A stretch of DNA of 64,000 nt. It comes from Bdellovibrionales bacterium RIFCSPHIGHO2_01_FULL_40_29. Its GTDB lineage: Bacteria; Bdellovibrionota; Bdellovibrionia; Bdellovibrionales; Bdellovibrionaceae. Made by a program: the position numbers and the translations under genes. Numbering within the stretch: the first letter of the stretch is position 1; each line of letters opens with the position of its first letter. The notes beneath the pieces were generated by a model. The model was not told the origin of the DNA. It did not search any database and saw nothing but the letters and a program-made list of their open reading frames with translations. The stretch lies in NCBI GenBank assembly GCA_001771815.1, contig MEPU01000002.1:1-64000 (forward strand), in the 5' to 3' direction. Below, in pieces: positions 44,025 through 53,337 of this stretch.

Positions 44025-44057
44025 AAAAAAGCCTTAGTGAAAACTAAGGCTTTTTTT
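44025..44057 (+). terminator. Strong bidirectional intrinsic terminator
   Basis: AAAAAAGCCTTAGT, loop GAAA, ACTAAGGCTTTTTTT. A ten-pair AAGCCTTAGT stem with A-tract and T-tract on the two sides works for the barrel gene (plus) and for the M23 gene (minus), which converge here. Confidence 0.93.
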
Positions 44058-44081
44058 ATTTCTAAGTTTGTTTTTTTAAAG

Positions 44082-44750
44082 CTACTCTTCGATAGCCCCA
44101 TCATCGACTTCATTTGTTAAAGCCTCACCCGCGGGAAGTAAGGGGAGTGGATCAACGGGACCATCCAATTTTCGAATCTCAAAATGAAGATGCGGTCCAG
44201 AGGATCGTCCGGTATTTCCAAGGGCTCCGATCACTTCACCCTGTTTGATTTGAAAACCCTCGGGAACAATAATTTTATCCAAATGAGCATATAATGTTGC
44301 CCAACCTTCAGGGCTTTCCACCATGACCATTTTTCCATAACCTTTGAATCCTTTGCCAGCATAAATCACCTGACCATCATGGGCTGACATCACTGCCGTT
44401 CCACGAGGAGCTGCTAAATCAATTCCTTTGTGAGGGCGACGTCTTCTTTTTGTGCCTCGAGGCAGAAATCCACGAGTCATACGCGCTTCCCAAACTGGCC
44501 AATCAAACTGAAAACGACGGCGCACTTGTTTTTTGGTGGACGTCTTTGAAAGATCGCTTTGACCATCTGAAGTGATTTTAATGGAATTTTGATCTTTATC
44601 GACACGAATTTCAGATTGATCCTGATTTCCGCTAGAAGAAATTTGTTGTGTTTCGATATTGGACGACACACAGCCTGTCGTAAAAACAACTGTCGCCAAA
44701 TAAAGACGAACATGCTTTTTGAAACTTAGTAAATCGGAAAATTTTGACAT
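44082..44750 (-). CDS. M23 (LytM) family lipoprotein
   Basis: 222 aa. Signal peptide with lipobox FTTGC (Cys about 27). The C-terminal LytM domain (about 95-215) has [11 protein letters not shown] (first His/Asp zinc ligands), [17 protein letters not shown], and ATLYAHLD then [11 protein letters not shown] with the last two His. All four zinc-site residues appear present, so it may be a real murein endopeptidase rather than a degenerate amidase activator. It overlaps the end of glyA by 25 nt. Confidence 0.9.
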   Translation of the reverse strand: MSKFSDLLSFKKHVRLYLATVVFTTGCVSSNIETQQISSSGNQDQSEIRVDKDQNSIKITSDGQSDLSKTSTKKQVRRRFQFDWPVWEARMTRGFLPRGTKRRRRPHKGIDLAAPRGTAVMSAHDGQVIYAGKGFKGYGKMVMVESPEGWATLYAHLDKIIVPEGFQIKQGEVIGALGNTGRSSGPHLHFEIRKLDGPVDPLPLLPAGEALTNEVDDGAIEE

Positions 44751-45994
44751 AACTCTTTCACTTGTTGCTGAATCTGATGCTTGAGATCAACATTATCCGG
44801 AGTTTTCAAAACAGTTGAAATCCATTTTCCAATTTGCTTCATCTCGGATTCTTTCATGCCTCGGGTTGTTAAGGCCGGAGTTCCAATACGAATGCCACTT
44901 GTTACAAACGGCGAACGTTTTTCATTGGGAACGGTGTTTTTATTGACGGTGATTCCCGCTTCGTCCAATGCGGCTTCGGCCACCTTACCTGTGATATCCT
45001 TGAATTTTTCACTCGAAGCTAAATCCACCAACATCAAATGATTGTCCGTACCACCGGTGACTAAATGAAAACCTTCGCTCAGCAGAACTTCCGCCAAGGC
45101 TTTCGCATTTTTTAAAACTTGATCAATATAATTTTTAAATTGAGGCTCTAAGGCTTCTTTGAAGGCAACTGCTTTTGCGGCGATCACATGCTCTAGAGGC
45201 CCACCTTGAATACCTGGAAAAATCCGAGAATTCATTGTTTTTGCTCGCTCTTCCGAGTTTGTCATGATGACTCCACCTCGTGGACCGCGCAAAGTTTTGT
45301 GTGTTGTAGAGGTGATGTAATCGGCATAGGGAATAGGGGAGTCATGATGTCCGGTAGCCACCAAACCCGCAAAGTGAGCCATGTCCACCAAAAGAGTGGC
45401 TCCAACTTCATCCGCGATTTCTTTGAATTTTGCAAAGTCCAATTTCCGAGGGTAGGCACTATAGCCCGCAATGATCAGTTTTGGTTTTGTTTCGAGTGCA
45501 GTTTTACGAATCGTATCATAATTAAGAAGTCCGGTGGCTTCATCTAACTTGTACGAAGCCACTTTAAATAAAAGTCCACTGAAGTTAACAGGACTTCCAT
45601 GAGTCAAATGTCCACCATGAGACAAATCCATTCCCAGAATAGTTTCTCCGGGCTTTAATGCGGCCATATAGACACCCATATTGGCGCTTGAACCCGAGTG
45701 AGGTTGAACATTGGCGTAACCCACATGGAATAACTTTTTTAAACGCTCAATAGCCAGGGTTTCAATTCCGTCCACGTTGTGGCAACCACCATAGTATCGT
45801 TTTCCAGGGTAGCCTTCGGCATATTTATTTGTGAGAATTGTACCTTGGGCTTGCATTACAGCCTTTGAGGCATAATTTTCAGAAGCAATCATCTCGAGAC
45901 CATTTTGCTGGCGCTCAGTTTCAAGTTTAATAAAATGAGAGACTTCGGTATCGAAGCTCAGGTCCCGATGAAGATCTGTATTTTGTTTTGTCAT
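44726..45994 (-). CDS. glyA: Serine hydroxymethyltransferase
   Basis: 422 aa. It interconverts Ser and Gly, loading one-carbon units onto THF. PLP Lys in [13 protein letters not shown] (about 228-240). [13 protein letters not shown] (about 59-71), [14 protein letters not shown] and [14 protein letters not shown] are all diagnostic. It provides formate-level folate that PurN uses in the purine pathway upstream. Adjacent rpiB ends 7 nt away. Confidence 0.97.
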   Translation of the reverse strand: MTKQNTDLHRDLSFDTEVSHFIKLETERQQNGLEMIASENYASKAVMQAQGTILTNKYAEGYPGKRYYGGCHNVDGIETLAIERLKKLFHVGYANVQPHSGSSANMGVYMAALKPGETILGMDLSHGGHLTHGSPVNFSGLLFKVASYKLDEATGLLNYDTIRKTALETKPKLIIAGYSAYPRKLDFAKFKEIADEVGATLLVDMAHFAGLVATGHHDSPIPYADYITSTTHKTLRGPRGGVIMTNSEERAKTMNSRIFPGIQGGPLEHVIAAKAVAFKEALEPQFKNYIDQVLKNAKALAEVLLSEGFHLVTGGTDNHLMLVDLASSEKFKDITGKVAEAALDEAGITVNKNTVPNEKRSPFVTSGIRIGTPALTTRGMKESEMKQIGKWISTVLKTPDNVDLKHQIQQQVKELCQNFPIY

Positions 45995-46001
45995 GTCTCT
46001 A

Positions 46002-46439
46002 TTATGAAATGCTTGAACCTATTTTAGCAACTCTGGTTTCATGGCGACCACCTGCAAAAGGCGTCGTTAAAAAAATATCTGCCCAACGTTGAGCCTCTTC
46101 AATCGAACAATAGCGTGAACCAATGCATAGAACGTTGGCATCATTATGTTCGCGAGATAATTTTGCAAGGTCATCATTATAGATCAGTGCCGCACGAATA
46201 AACGGGTATTTATTTGCTCGAATAGCCATGCCTTGCCCAGAGCCACAAATAAGAATTCCAATAGCACCAGTTTCTTTTTTGAGACTCTGACAAACACGAT
46301 CTGCATAGTCAGGATAATCAACGGAATCTGCGGATGTTGGTCCCAGATCTACAATGTTAAATTTGGATTGCAAGTATTGAACGATTTTATTTTTGAAATC
46401 AAATCCGGCATGATCACTGGCAATAAATAAATTTTTCAA
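46002..46439 (-). CDS. rpiB: Ribose-5-phosphate isomerase B
   Basis: 145 aa from TTG at 46439, chosen because GAGGG lies five to six bases upstream; a TTG four codons earlier also fits. [12 protein letters not shown] (about 4-15) and [13 protein letters not shown] (catalytic Cys in the RpiB/LacAB family) are clear. It supplies ribose-5-phosphate, the PRPP precursor used by purF. Starts directly after the fabF stop on the same strand. Confidence 0.92.
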   Translation of the reverse strand: MKNLFIASDHAGFDFKNKIVQYLQSKFNIVDLGPTSADSVDYPDYADRVCQSLKKETGAIGILICGSGQGMAIRANKYPFIRAALIYNDDLAKLSREHNDANVLCIGSRYCSIEEAQRWADIFLTTPFAGGRHETRVAKIGSSIS

Positions 46440-46440
46440 T

Positions 46441-47706
46441 CTATCCCTCAAACTTTGAAAAAATCAGGCAACTATTTGTGCCACCAAATCCAAAAGAATT
46501 ATTCATGACGTGTTTCAGTTTTCCGTCACGAGCTGTATTGGGAACATAATCTAAATCGCACTCAGGACTTGGAGAGTGTAAATTTATTGTCGGTGCTACT
46601 TTTTGATCAACAAGGCTCATCACGCAAAATGCGGATTCAACAGCGCCGGCAGCGCCTAGTAAATGTCCGGTCATGGATTTTGTTGAAGATATCCAAATCT
46701 TTTGAGCATGGTCCTTCATTAAAGTCTTAATAGCATGAGATTCTAAAGGGTCTCCCATGGGAGTACTTGTTCCGTGAGCATTCACATACTGAATATCAGA
46801 GGGATTAAGTTGAGCATCGTTGAGTGCGGATCGCATCGCTGCAACAAAGCCTTCGCCATCTGGATGCGGAGACGTGATATGATAAGCATCCGAAGAAGCC
46901 CCATACCCTGTGATCTCACAGAGAATAGTCGCCCCACGTTTTTGGGCATTTTCCAGTGATTCAACGATAAATGAAGCCGCGCCTTCACCCAGAACAAAGC
47001 CGTCACGATCCTTATCCCAAGGCCTTGAGGCTTCGCTGGGATTGTCATTACGGGTTGATAGGGCATGCATATTATTAAACCCTGCTATTGCAATAGGGGT
47101 TACTGTCGATTCAGTTCCTCCAGCCACCATAGCATCCGTAAGTCCAAATCGAATATAATTATAGGCTTCGCCAAGTGAGTGAACACCTGTCGCGCATGCT
47201 GAAGTGATTGTAAAATTAGGTCCCTTGATTCCATGCTGGATAGAAATCCATCCTGGAGCTAAATTTGTAATTACTGAAGGAATAAAAAAGGGCGAAACTC
47301 GAGAGGGCCCTTTTGTTATCAGACGAGAATGTTGCTCTTCGATAAAGGGTAAGCCACCCATGCCAGAACCCATGAAAACACCAATACGATGGGTATTTTC
47401 AGGTGTGATTTTTAATCCAGATTGATCGAAACCCATCTGCGTTGAGGCCAAAGCATACTGGATAAAAAGGTCCATTTTTTTCTGTTCTTTTTTTTCAATA
47501 TACAGATCTGGATTAAAATTTTTAACTTCTCCAGCAAAACGAACATCGTACTCGTTGGCATCAAATTTTGTAATGGAAGCGATTCCAGACTGACCATTCA
47601 GAGCTGCCTTCCACGAATCAGATAACGTCGTACCAAGAGGGGAGACAGCTCCCATCCCAGTAATAACGACTCGTTTTTGGCCATTTGGCTTTGTCGTAGA
47701 AATCAA
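46441..47706 (-). CDS. fabF: 3-oxoacyl-ACP synthase II
   Basis: 421 aa, TTG start. KAS catalytic set: Cys in TSACATGVHS (about 171), His in YVNAHGTSTPMGD, His in MTGHLLGAAG. RVVITGMGAVSPLG at the start and NNSFGFGGTNSCL at the end are typical. Elongates acyl-ACP. It follows acpP by six bases. Confidence 0.96.
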   Translation of the reverse strand: MISTTKPNGQKRVVITGMGAVSPLGTTLSDSWKAALNGQSGIASITKFDANEYDVRFAGEVKNFNPDLYIEKKEQKKMDLFIQYALASTQMGFDQSGLKITPENTHRIGVFMGSGMGGLPFIEEQHSRLITKGPSRVSPFFIPSVITNLAPGWISIQHGIKGPNFTITSACATGVHSLGEAYNYIRFGLTDAMVAGGTESTVTPIAIAGFNNMHALSTRNDNPSEASRPWDKDRDGFVLGEGAASFIVESLENAQKRGATILCEITGYGASSDAYHITSPHPDGEGFVAAMRSALNDAQLNPSDIQYVNAHGTSTPMGDPLESHAIKTLMKDHAQKIWISSTKSMTGHLLGAAGAVESAFCVMSLVDQKVAPTINLHSPSPECDLDYVPNTARDGKLKHVMNNSFGFGGTNSCLIFSKFEG

Positions 47707-47712
47707 CGGAAA

Positions 47713-47949
47713 CTACGCCTTACCTTTTGAAGTCAAATACGTTTGAACATCATTCACTGTTTTTAACTTTTCAGCATCTTCATCAGGAATTTCAAGATCA
47801 AACTCCTCTTCCATAGCCATAACCAATTCAACGATATCAAGACTGTCGGCGCCTAAATCATCAATAAACGATGCTTCTGATTTTACTTTTTCTGGGTCCA
47901 CACCTAATTGCTCGACGATGATATCTTTAACTTTTGCGTTTACTGACAT
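47713..47949 (-). CDS. acpP: Acyl carrier protein
   Basis: 78 aa from the ATG at 47949 (AAGGAG site); seven upstream in-frame residues are rejected. The 4'-phosphopantetheine Ser is in [21 protein letters not shown] (Ser at about residue 38). Standard acidic ACP of the fatty-acid cluster. Confidence 0.97.
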   Translation of the reverse strand: MSVNAKVKDIIVEQLGVDPEKVKSEASFIDDLGADSLDIVELVMAMEEEFDLEIPDEDAEKLKTVNDVQTYLTSKGKA

Positions 47950-48015
47950 TGGAATCTCCTTGTTAGTCATTGTTCATAATCTTTTAAACTTTAAAATATC
48001 GCATTAAAATAACAA

Positions 48016-48765
48016 TTAATTTAAGTACATACCACCGTTTACATGAAGCGTTTGACCCGTGATATAAGATGCAGCATCACTTAACAAAAAGGCAACAGCA
48101 GAAGCCACTTCAAAGCTTTCTCCGGCTCGGGCCAAAGGAATACTATCTGCAAACTTTTGAGTTTGTTCCTCAGAAAGAGTCGCTGTCATATCACTTTTAA
48201 TGTAGCCAGGAGCCACACAGTTTGCCCGAATTCCACGCGAAGCCAGCTCAAGCGCAACGGACTTAGTGAAAGCTTCAAGCCCGCCTTTGCTAGCAGCATA
48301 GTTTGTCTGCCCTGAATTCCCTGTTGACCCAATGACGGATGAGATATTAACAAAAACACCTCGCCGCGCCTTCAGCATGGATTTTGAAAAGGCTTTGGTG
48401 ATATAAAAAACCCCATTTAAATTGGTTTGCATGACAGACTGAAAGTCTTCGGATTTCATGCGCAGAAGCAATTGATCCTTGGTGATTCCAGCATTGTTCA
48501 CAACACCGTCGACTGATTGAAACCGCTGAAGCACATCAGTAACGACGGCATCGACATTGGCTTCATCAGAAACATCCATTTTAACACAAAAATGACCTTC
48601 ACCCGGAAGTGTTTTAACAAGCTCATGAGCTTTGGCTTCATTGGATGAAAAAGTAAATCCAACAGAAGCCCCTTGCTCAGCAAGATACTTCACAATGGCG
48701 GCACCAATTCCGCGACTTCCACCGGTGACAAAATATTTTTTTCCTGACAGATTTAGAATATTCAC
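48016..48765 (-). CDS. fabG: 3-oxoacyl-ACP reductase
   Basis: 249 aa, GTG start. SDR motifs: VTGGSRGIGAAIV, VNNAGITKD, Ser in NISSVIGSTG and the YAASK catalytic pair, VAPGYIKSDMTATL and ending VNGGMYLN. It reduces 3-oxoacyl-ACP with NADPH. Between fabD and acpP in the cluster. Confidence 0.95.
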   Translation of the reverse strand: MNILNLSGKKYFVTGGSRGIGAAIVKYLAEQGASVGFTFSSNEAKAHELVKTLPGEGHFCVKMDVSDEANVDAVVTDVLQRFQSVDGVVNNAGITKDQLLLRMKSEDFQSVMQTNLNGVFYITKAFSKSMLKARRGVFVNISSVIGSTGNSGQTNYAASKGGLEAFTKSVALELASRGIRANCVAPGYIKSDMTATLSEEQTQKFADSIPLARAGESFEVASAVAFLLSDAASYITGQTLHVNGGMYLN

Positions 48766-48813
48766 AATTCCAACACGATGACCGAACTAGAGTATCCGCT
48801 CAAGTTTTTATTT

Positions 48814-49797
48814 TCATGACGACTGCGTTGCATTATCAATACCTTCAAGTGCCTTTAAATCCTCCAAAGAACGCGTCGAAAAGACATTGAAAAAATCAGG
48901 ATCGGACTTTTTAAAGAGGCCTTTTAAAACAGTTCCGTGTCCGCATTCAATAATTGTTTTGCAGGACAACTTTTTTAATTCCAACATCGTTTGAGTCCAT
49001 TTCACAGGACCTGAAACTTGTTGAATAAGATTGTGCGTTAATACATTCGCCTGAGTTTCTGGTTTTGCTGTAAAATTCTGAAAAATCGGCAAAGTCGAAT
49101 TTTCGAGTGGATGGGATTTAAAGAAATCAGCCATTTTTTCTTGCGCTGGCATCATCATACCGCAATGAAAAGGGGCTGAAACTTGAAGTGGAATCAACTT
49201 CACCCGGCGTGCTTCACCCGGAAGAATCTCAGGTTTAAAATGATCCATCATCCAAGTTAAAGCTTTTTGATTTCCACTAATAACGATCTGCCCCTCACAA
49301 TTAAAATTTGCGGGCGACAGGGGTGAATACCCAGAATTTTCACACACCCAACGGCATAAAAACTCAACTTGGTCTTCGGTTAATCCTAATGTGGCAACCA
49401 TTCCGCCTTGTCCAGCAGGAACTGCGGATTGCATGGATTGACCTCGCAAGCGTACTGCTTGAATTGCTGTTTCAAATGTGAATGCCGAACCAAGAACCAA
49501 ACTGGAGTATTCACCAATGGAGTGCCCCGCCGTACAAGTGGGTTGAATATTGAAAATTTCTTTCAGCACAAGTGCTGTTGCAACCGATACAGTTAGAAGA
49601 GCGGGTTGAGTGTTTTCTGTTAGAGCTAATTCTTCAGGCGTCGCTGTGAAACATAATTTTTTAATATCCAAATTTAACGTATCTGAAGCTCGCTCAAAAA
49701 TATCTCGAGCGATCTGAAATTCGTCATAAAGAAATTGACCCATTCCAGGGTTTTGACTGCCTTGGCCGGGAAATACAAAAGCTACTGGTGAGCCCAT
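48814..49797 (-). CDS. fabD: Malonyl-CoA:ACP transacylase
   Basis: 327 aa. GQGSQNPGMG near the start, catalytic Ser in GHSIGEYSSLV (about 92), and Arg/His sites VRLRGQSMQ and SAPFHCGMM. It charges ACP with malonate. An AGAGGT site precedes the ATG. Ordered between fabH and fabG. Confidence 0.95.
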   Translation of the reverse strand: MGSPVAFVFPGQGSQNPGMGQFLYDEFQIARDIFERASDTLNLDIKKLCFTATPEELALTENTQPALLTVSVATALVLKEIFNIQPTCTAGHSIGEYSSLVLGSAFTFETAIQAVRLRGQSMQSAVPAGQGGMVATLGLTEDQVEFLCRWVCENSGYSPLSPANFNCEGQIVISGNQKALTWMMDHFKPEILPGEARRVKLIPLQVSAPFHCGMMMPAQEKMADFFKSHPLENSTLPIFQNFTAKPETQANVLTHNLIQQVSGPVKWTQTMLELKKLSCKTIIECGHGTVLKGLFKKSDPDFFNVFSTRSLEDLKALEGIDNATQSS

Positions 49798-49816
49798 GGA
49801 TACCTCTTTTTTATTT

Positions 49817-50803
49817 TTAGAATCGAAGGATTGCTGATCCAGATGTTAAACCTGCACCAAAAGCGGTGAGTAATATCAATTGGCCACGTTTAATACGACC
49901 ATCTTTGTAAGCCATATCAAATGCAATCGGAATAGATGCGGCCGAAGTATTTCCAGTTTCATGAACTGTAGATACAATTTTTTCCATCGGAAAATTAAAC
50001 TGACCAGCAACAGCTTCCGTAATTCGCATGTTAGCTTGATGAGGAACAATCCAGTCCAATTGTTCAGGAGCAATATGAGTTGCCTCTAAAGCCTCGCGAC
50101 AACAAGCAGCCATAGTTCGCGTGGCATTTTTAAAAATTTCTTTTCCACGCATTTGCATGAAATGTCCACCCTCATCCAAAACTTGCTGTGTGAAGGGGTG
50201 ACGAGTTCCGCCGCCTTTTGCCCATAATAATTCGGCATAGGCACCTTCAGCATGAGCGTGTGCTGTCATGAGGTAATTTTTTTCAGTATCTGGAGCTTGA
50301 GAAACAACAAAGGCACCAGCTCCATCACCAAATAAAATACAGGTATCACGGTCTTTATAGTTTAATAAACGAGTGAGATTTTCGGCACCAATCACCAGGA
50401 TATGCTTGTAGGCACCTGTTTTAATAAATTGATCCGCAACAAAAAGACCATAAATGAAACCAGAACAAGCGGCATTCAGATCAAAGGCCATGATGTTTTT
50501 TGCACCTAGTTTCGCTTGAACAAGACAGGCTGTGGCTGGCATTTTGTAATCAGGACTCACTGTTGCGACCAAAATGAGATCGATTTGATCAATCGTCATT
50601 TTAGCATCGACTAAGGCCCGTTGAGCTGCTTTAACGCAAAGATCCGAACAACCTTCATCGTCAGCAACCACATGGCGTTTTTCAATGCCTGTACGCTGGA
50701 CAATCCAATCATGGGATGTGTCCACCATTTTTTCTAAATCATAGTTGGTGAGAATCTTCTCGGGTAAATAGGACCCAACTCCAGCAACATGAGTGCGAAA
50801 CAT
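49817..50803 (-). CDS. fabH: 3-oxoacyl-ACP synthase III
   Basis: 328 aa. Starts chains by condensing acyl-CoA with malonyl-ACP. Catalytic Cys in LNAACSGFIYGL (about 114), His in VPHQANMRI and Asn in HETGNTSAAS. Family opening is VGSYLPEKILTN. Preceded by rpmF with only three nt between, where many bacteria have plsX between rpmF and fabH. Confidence 0.96.
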   Translation of the reverse strand: MFRTHVAGVGSYLPEKILTNYDLEKMVDTSHDWIVQRTGIEKRHVVADDEGCSDLCVKAAQRALVDAKMTIDQIDLILVATVSPDYKMPATACLVQAKLGAKNIMAFDLNAACSGFIYGLFVADQFIKTGAYKHILVIGAENLTRLLNYKDRDTCILFGDGAGAFVVSQAPDTEKNYLMTAHAHAEGAYAELLWAKGGGTRHPFTQQVLDEGGHFMQMRGKEIFKNATRTMAACCREALEATHIAPEQLDWIVPHQANMRITEAVAGQFNFPMEKIVSTVHETGNTSAASIPIAFDMAYKDGRIKRGQLILLTAFGAGLTSGSAILRF

Positions 50804-50806
50804 AAA

Positions 50807-51001
50807 TTACTTTTTCGCTTTAGCAGCGCTAATTTGCTTACCTTTGTAGTACAAAGCACCGTCAGCAGCTTTAAAAGCGCGGTGAGGGCGAACGAGTTCA
50901 CCAGATTTTTTATCTAAAGCCATTGCAGGCGCTTCTAAACCATCATGGGAGCGACGCATATCGCGTCGAGACTTCGAGGTCTTCTTCTTGGGTGTTGGCA
51001 T
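50807..51001 (-). CDS. rpmF: 50S ribosomal protein L32
   Basis: 64 aa, the standard length. It starts [20 protein letters not shown], the conserved L32 N terminus; no zinc CxxC pairs are visible, so this is the zinc-free form. Sits in the classical yceD-rpmF-fab position. A long 58-bp gap precedes it. Confidence 0.96.
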   Translation of the reverse strand: MPTPKKKTSKSRRDMRRSHDGLEAPAMALDKKSGELVRPHRAFKAADGALYYKGKQISAAKAKK

Positions 51002-51059
51002 TGTATATCCTCCGAAAAAAGATTTAAATCTTGCTCGAACAATCGAGTAAAATCAATAG

Positions 51060-51626
51060 TTAATTCAATTTAATGTTTTTTAGCTTCAAATCCTTTAATC
51101 CAGCAAAGGGGTTCTTCTTTTCCACGCTTAAATTCTCATCATATATGACAGCATCGCGATTCTTTGGTTTATCACAAAGCGAACAATCACCATTCATTTT
51201 GACTGGCGGCATAGGATTAAACGGAATATCAATCGCTATGGATTCGTGCAAAAAATCCCCCAGATCAAATTGGCTGTTTTCATATTCAATCACAGAAACA
51301 CCATCATCGGCCTCAGAAACAGCCACACTGGATTTGGCGTACTTACCAGTTCGATCGACTTCAGGTTTAGGAATCAGTATTTCATTGATTTTTTTCTGCA
51401 CAGAATACTTGAAAGAGTCTCCGCAACGAGAGCAGATTTCTGGAGAATTGGCTTTGATCATTCCACTGATTGTAAAATCCTTAGAATTTAAAGGTTTAAT
51501 AAAAAACTGAATATCATACGGTTCATCCGAGATAATATCCGCTAAAATAGAATTCAATTCCGCTGTTTTTCGGTTGAATTCATAAGATCGGCCTTCTTCG
51601 GGGATTTCGTTCAATTTGATTTTCAT
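51060..51626 (-). CDS. yceD: YceD/DUF177 family protein
   Basis: 188 aa. DUF177 proteins are encoded immediately before rpmF and support 23S rRNA and L32 assembly. Two cysteine pairs are visible: CSRCGDSF (about 82) and CSLCDKPKN (about 148), with the family segment LHESIAIDIPFNPMPP. A long plus-strand reading opposite it is a shadow. A probable first gene of the fab transcription unit. Confidence 0.88.
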   Translation of the reverse strand: MKIKLNEIPEEGRSYEFNRKTAELNSILADIISDEPYDIQFFIKPLNSKDFTISGMIKANSPEICSRCGDSFKYSVQKKINEILIPKPEVDRTGKYAKSSVAVSEADDGVSVIEYENSQFDLGDFLHESIAIDIPFNPMPPVKMNGDCSLCDKPKNRDAVIYDENLSVEKKNPFAGLKDLKLKNIKLN

Positions 51627-51687
51627 AAGACCGAAAGATGTACCGCACCCAAGCCTTTGTCGTCAATCTATCCTACGCGCCTATTCG

Positions 51688-52293
51688 TTAAGACCAGCCG
51701 TAATTGAAACTGATACTGATCCGAGGTGTTTTCGACTGATTTGTAGGAACTTCATGTCGCAACCAACTTTCAAAAAGCACAAGATCTCCAGACTTTGCCG
51801 GCAGACTGACAAACCGTTGGTTTTCAAGTTTTGCATCACTCTTTACTGCCGGCGAATTCATAAAAAATCCAAGGCGTGGATCTTCAAACTTGATAGCACT
51901 TGCACCCGTTGGAAAAGCCACATAAAAGGTTCCACTGATCACACTTTGAGGATGAATATGAGTCGTATGTTGCGCCAGTGACGGCATCACATTAACCCAA
52001 CATGTGATCATTTTGAGATCGGATTTTGTCGTCACCTCATAGTCTAATTGCTTCAAATACCGGTTGACGTGAGTATTTATTTTTTTCTCAAGCAAGGCAA
52101 AAGTCGATGACAACTTATGAAGCTGATCCAAGGATCCATAGGATGTGTAACCATTCTTATAATTCTGTGCGGACCATTCTTTTCCAGTATGATCAGACTT
52201 CTGAATGAGATTAATTTCTTGAGCTAAGTCTTTTAAATCAAAGCTTATTTTGTTGTGATAAACCGAGGTCGTAAAAAGTGATTTCATAGTCAA
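51688..52293 (-). CDS. Putative 2OG-Fe(II) oxygenase (TIGR02466 family)
   Basis: 201 aa. Motifs in order: YGSLDQLHKL, TTHIHPQSVISGTFYV (iron His in HIHP), IKFEDPRLG (Asp), LVLFESWLRHEVP (second iron His) and RISISFNYGW (2OG Arg). The two-His ligand set is visible; the third acid is likely the Asp of EDPRL. The substrate of this family is unknown. It stands alone on the minus strand and faces a hypothetical secreted gene. Confidence 0.8.
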   Translation of the reverse strand: MTMKSLFTTSVYHNKISFDLKDLAQEINLIQKSDHTGKEWSAQNYKNGYTSYGSLDQLHKLSSTFALLEKKINTHVNRYLKQLDYEVTTKSDLKMITCWVNVMPSLAQHTTHIHPQSVISGTFYVAFPTGASAIKFEDPRLGFFMNSPAVKSDAKLENQRFVSLPAKSGDLVLFESWLRHEVPTNQSKTPRISISFNYGWS

Positions 52294-52481
52294 ACTGGAT
52301 AGCGCAATTTCAAGGCGCCGTCTACCTGGGAATGACGGCTTTTATTGTTCTGATCGTCTAAAATCTATTCACCAGTCCTGCCCTGAGACACTCACAGCTA
52401 TTAGGTGCGATTAGACTTTTATGACCTCTGGCATTTTCATTGCTTTATAACTGGGAGAACACACTTTTTCGGAGGTTGTAT

Positions 52482-52802
52482 ATGAAAACGATTCTAACAT
52501 TATCACTGGTTCTTTTAACTGCTGGACTGAGCGAGGCCAAACTGAGTGATTTTAACTCTTTGATCGATGAGACCTCAAAAGCCCAATCAAATCTTTATGC
52601 CGATTTAAAGCAAAATTTAAAAGAAACTCAAGTCGCAGTAACAAGCACTCATCACGAACGCTATTTAGTGGATACGTCCGCGACAATCAATGTGCCCACT
52701 CGCAAAGGTTTTCTGACATATAAAAAAGAAAGTATCAATTATCAGCCAACAATTCAGCATGCGAAAAAAAGACTTGCTCTCGAGATCGATTCTGCAGAAT
52801 AA
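52482..52802 (+). CDS. Small secreted protein, unknown
   Basis: 106 aa from ATG 52482 (GGAGG seven bases upstream). Signal peptide MKTILTLSLVLLTAGLSEA. The mature 85 residues are helical and Lys/Ser-rich (DLKQNLKETQVAV, RKGFLTYKKESI). No family recognised. A terminator follows directly and overlaps the next gene's 5' end. Confidence 0.6.
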   Translation: MKTILTLSLVLLTAGLSEAKLSDFNSLIDETSKAQSNLYADLKQNLKETQVAVTSTHHERYLVDTSATINVPTRKGFLTYKKESINYQPTIQHAKKRLALEIDSAE

Positions 52803-52809
52803 TTAATAA

Positions 52810-53238
52810 ATGATCTTTCAAATCAAAAAAAAGCTGGTTTTTCTAACCAGCTTTTTTTTTATAATAAGTCCCACTCTTGCTGCGCCACAAATTCAGGTCC
52901 GTTTTCGCCTGACAGGTGATCTTGATTTTGGAATGAGTTTTACAGGTCCAATGGGTGCAAATATTATAGGCCAACCTGATCCCAGCGGGCCAAAACCGCT
53001 GTGCGAGTCATCCGCTTTGTTTCGAAAAGTCTCATCTCAGCAGTCAATGAAAATTGAAGTTTGGCTGAAGCTTATTTGCCCGAGCAAAGAGCAAAAAGTG
53101 ACCCTTTCACCACCTCGATTTTTCCTGGATGAAAAAGGGCCCATAAATACCGTGGAACTTCGATACCTCACTCATGAATATAAAAAAATTCACGTCACAA
53201 TCTCCGAACTGTCAATCTCCGAAAAAATAAAAAAATAG
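52810..53238 (+). CDS. Secreted protein whose 5' end contains a terminator
   Basis: 142 aa from ATG 52810. Its signal peptide (KKKLVFLTSFFFIISPTLA) is encoded in part by a textbook intrinsic terminator. The mature part (QIQVRFRLTGDLDFGMSFTG and two Cys LCESS, LICPSKE) looks like a beta-sandwich export domain and is not recognised. If real, its transcript must be attenuated or start inside, because a transcript from the upstream gene would stop there. Confidence 0.5.
   Translation: MIFQIKKKLVFLTSFFFIISPTLAAPQIQVRFRLTGDLDFGMSFTGPMGANIIGQPDPSGPKPLCESSALFRKVSSQQSMKIEVWLKLICPSKEQKVTLSPPRFFLDEKGPINTVELRYLTHEYKKIHVTISELSISEKIKK
52825..52860 (+). terminator. Intrinsic terminator inside a signal-peptide coding region
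   Basis: A-tract then AAGCTGGTT, loop TTTCT, AACCAGCTT and a run of T's. Nine stem pairs plus U-tract, so efficient stop is expected. It lies in codons 6-17 of the gene starting at 52810. Confidence 0.9.
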
Positions 53239-53337
53239 TTTCAGTGTCGCGAAGTGTAACGACTGGTTTTTTTTGTTAAATCTGCAACACTTTGACCTCT
53301 CTGCTTATATTAACTGAAATCTTAAAGGAGTTGCAGC

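Noticed and set aside
51073-51510. 145-codon plus-strand reading opposite yceD
   Set aside because: It is wholly antisense to a well-supported DUF177 gene and has no ribosome site or family pattern.
52317-52339. GCCGTC...GACGGC hairpin followed by TTTTATTG
   Set aside because: Looks like a plus-strand terminator, but the gene to its left is on the minus strand and starts there, so no transcript to terminate is evident; not listed as a terminator.
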